A DNA stretch of 10,074 bases from Chthonomonadaceae bacterium (GTDB lineage Bacteria; Armatimonadota; Chthonomonadetes; Chthonomonadales; Chthonomonadaceae). Under the pieces are notes generated by a model that was given only the letters and a program-made list of their open reading frames with translations, was not told where the DNA came from and did no database searches. Location of the stretch: positions 1-10,074 of the forward strand of contig JANXLO010000441.1 in assembly GCA_025355115.1 (NCBI GenBank), read 5' to 3'. Shown piece after piece: positions 9,014 through 10,074 of the stretch (position 1 is its first letter; each line of letters begins with the position of its first letter). The translations under genes and the position numbers were made by a program.

Positions 9014-9019
9014 GCACCT

Positions 9020-10074
9020 ATGAACGTCTATGACATTATTGCCCGGAAACGGGACGGCGGCGAACTGAGCAGCGAGGAGATTCAACTCTTCATCCAGGGG
9101 GTTACCAGCGGGACAGTTCCGGAGTATCAGATCTCCGCCTGGCTCATGGCAGTCTATCTGCGCGGGATGAGCGGGCGCGAGATGCTCGACCTGACGCTGG
9201 CGATGCGCGATTCCGGGGAGCAGATCGACCTGTCCGACCTGCCGGGTCGCCCCTCCGTTGACAAGCACAGCACCGGCGGAGTGGGGGACAAGACAACGCT
9301 GTTGGTCGTCCCGATTCTGGCGGCGGCGGGAATCCCTGTTCTCAAGATGAGCGGCCGAGGCCTTGGCTTTTCGGGTGGCACAGTGGACAAACTGCAGTCG
9401 ATCCCAGGCCTGCGCGTCGATTTGACTGTGGAGCAAGCGAAGGCTCAGGTGCGGCAGATCGGGGCGGCGATACTGGCGCAGACGGGCAATCTGGCTCCAG
9501 CGGATAAGGTGCTATATGGCCTTCGGGACGTGACGGCGACCATAGAATCCATTCCTCTCATCGCCAGCAGCATCATGAGCAAGAAACTGGCGGCGGGCTC
9601 CGAGCGAATCGTGCTGGATGTGAAGGTTGGGCGCGGCGCGTTCATGAAGACGCGTGAACAGGCGGAGCTTCTCGCAAAGATTTTGGTGGGGGTAGGCATA
9701 GGGGCAGGGGTTCCGACCGTAGCGATCCTCTCCCGGATGGACGAGCCTATTGGCCTTGCCATCGGCAATGCTCTCGAGGTGCGTGAGGTCATTTCATTCC
9801 TGCAGTTCGGTCAGCCTGGAAAGCGGGACAGCCTGCTCGCCGACGAGATCCCGTTCGTCGATCTGTGTCTGGAGCTCGCCTCGGTGGGGCTAATGGCGGC
9901 CGGCAAAGCACGAACCAATGTCGATGCAAAAAAGCAGGCGGTGAAGCTGCTCTCCTCGGGAGCCGCAGGCACCAAGTTCGCAGAGATGATCGCGGCTCAG
10001 GGCGGGCCAAAAACACTGGACGAGATCGCCGAATCTCTTCCCGTCGCCCCAATCCAGCACGACGTCACTGCGAC
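9020..10074 (+). CDS. pdp: Pyrimidine-nucleoside phosphorylase, partial (C-terminus beyond window)
   Basis: The product cleaves thymidine, deoxyuridine or uridine with phosphate to free base plus (deoxy)ribose-1-phosphate, in nucleoside salvage in the cytoplasm. From ATG 9020 the frame is open for 351 codons to the window edge; family members are about 430-440 aa, so some 80-90 residues are missing. The N-terminal helical domain is followed by the phosphate-binding loop VDKHSTGGVGDKT (80-92), the family signature SGRGLGFSGGTVDKLQ (111-126), LRDVTAT (168-174), SIPLIASSIMSKK (177-189) and DVKVGRGAFMK (200-210). Lys82, Ser84, Arg169, Ser184 and Lys188 line up with the known substrate and phosphate residues. 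Lys109 before the signature matches the residue recalled as Lys in broad-specificity enzymes and Met in thymidine-only DeoA, which is why I chose pdp. The signature deviates at Ser118 (usually Thr/Ala) and Gln126 (usually Glu). The gene follows the epimerase by 84 bp and has no clear Shine-Dalgarno. Confidence 0.95.
   Translation, partial: MNVYDIIARKRDGGELSSEEIQLFIQGVTSGTVPEYQISAWLMAVYLRGMSGREMLDLTLAMRDSGEQIDLSDLPGRPSVDKHSTGGVGDKTTLLVVPILAAAGIPVLKMSGRGLGFSGGTVDKLQSIPGLRVDLTVEQAKAQVRQIGAAILAQTGNLAPADKVLYGLRDVTATIESIPLIASSIMSKKLAAGSERIVLDVKVGRGAFMKTREQAELLAKILVGVGIGAGVPTVAILSRMDEPIGLAIGNALEVREVISFLQFGQPGKRDSLLADEIPFVDLCLELASVGLMAAGKARTNVDAKKQAVKLLSSGAAGTKFAEMIAAQGGPKTLDEIAESLPVAPIQHDVTA

Noticed and set aside
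8936..9019. Intrinsic terminator after the epimerase
   Set aside because: Only a 4-bp stem (AGCA/TGCT) with no T-run is visible, so I cannot support a terminator; co-transcription with the phosphorylase remains possible.

Overview
The window is bacterial chromosomal DNA with ordinary codon use and, by eye, moderately high GC. Intergenic gaps are short, and I see no insertion sequence, integrase, phage gene, tRNA, rRNA or CRISPR array. The gene mix is a YebC/TACO1-family protein, a UDP-glucuronate-decarboxylase-like epimerase, a pyrimidine-nucleoside phosphorylase, and an ABC-2-type transporter with a membrane-anchored amidotransferase-fold partner. It suggests a free-living bacterium outside the best-studied phyla. 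Armatimonadota, Chloroflexota or a relative would fit, but this is a weak inference because no taxonomic marker is present.

Left and centre, positions 1-7827, all minus strand: six genes are read right to left as one apparent operon. They are yebC (7827-7078), a secreted, membrane-anchored protein with a glutamine-amidotransferase-like fold (6957-4651), a 6-helix ABC-2 permease (4654-3803, ATGA overlap with the previous stop), an ABC ATPase (3748-2726), a roughly 12-helix ABC-2 permease (2670-847), and the N-terminal 275 residues of a three-helix membrane protein with a long Lys/Glu/Ala-rich coiled-coil tail (825-1, running off the window). Gaps are 4 bp of overlap to about 120 bp, and I see no terminator between the genes. 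The four central genes look like an exporter or membrane-remodelling cassette of the broad GldA/GldF/GldG type, substrate unknown.

Divergent control region, 7828-7999: two textbook sigma-70 promoters stand back to back, both with TTGACG at -35 and an extended -10. One drives yebC and the cassette leftwards (spacer 17), the other drives the epimerase rightwards (spacer 18). Between them lies a 19-bp near-perfect palindrome that overlaps the rightward -35 box. It is a candidate operator.

Right, 8000-10074, plus strand: an NAD-dependent epimerase/decarboxylase of the UDP-xylose synthase type (nucleotide-sugar supply for polysaccharide or glycan), then after 84 bp a pyrimidine-nucleoside phosphorylase (nucleoside salvage) truncated by the window end. 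The latter lacks a good Shine-Dalgarno sequence and has a -10-like box 6 nt before its ATG, so it may be leaderless. There is no stretch over 300 bases without a gene.
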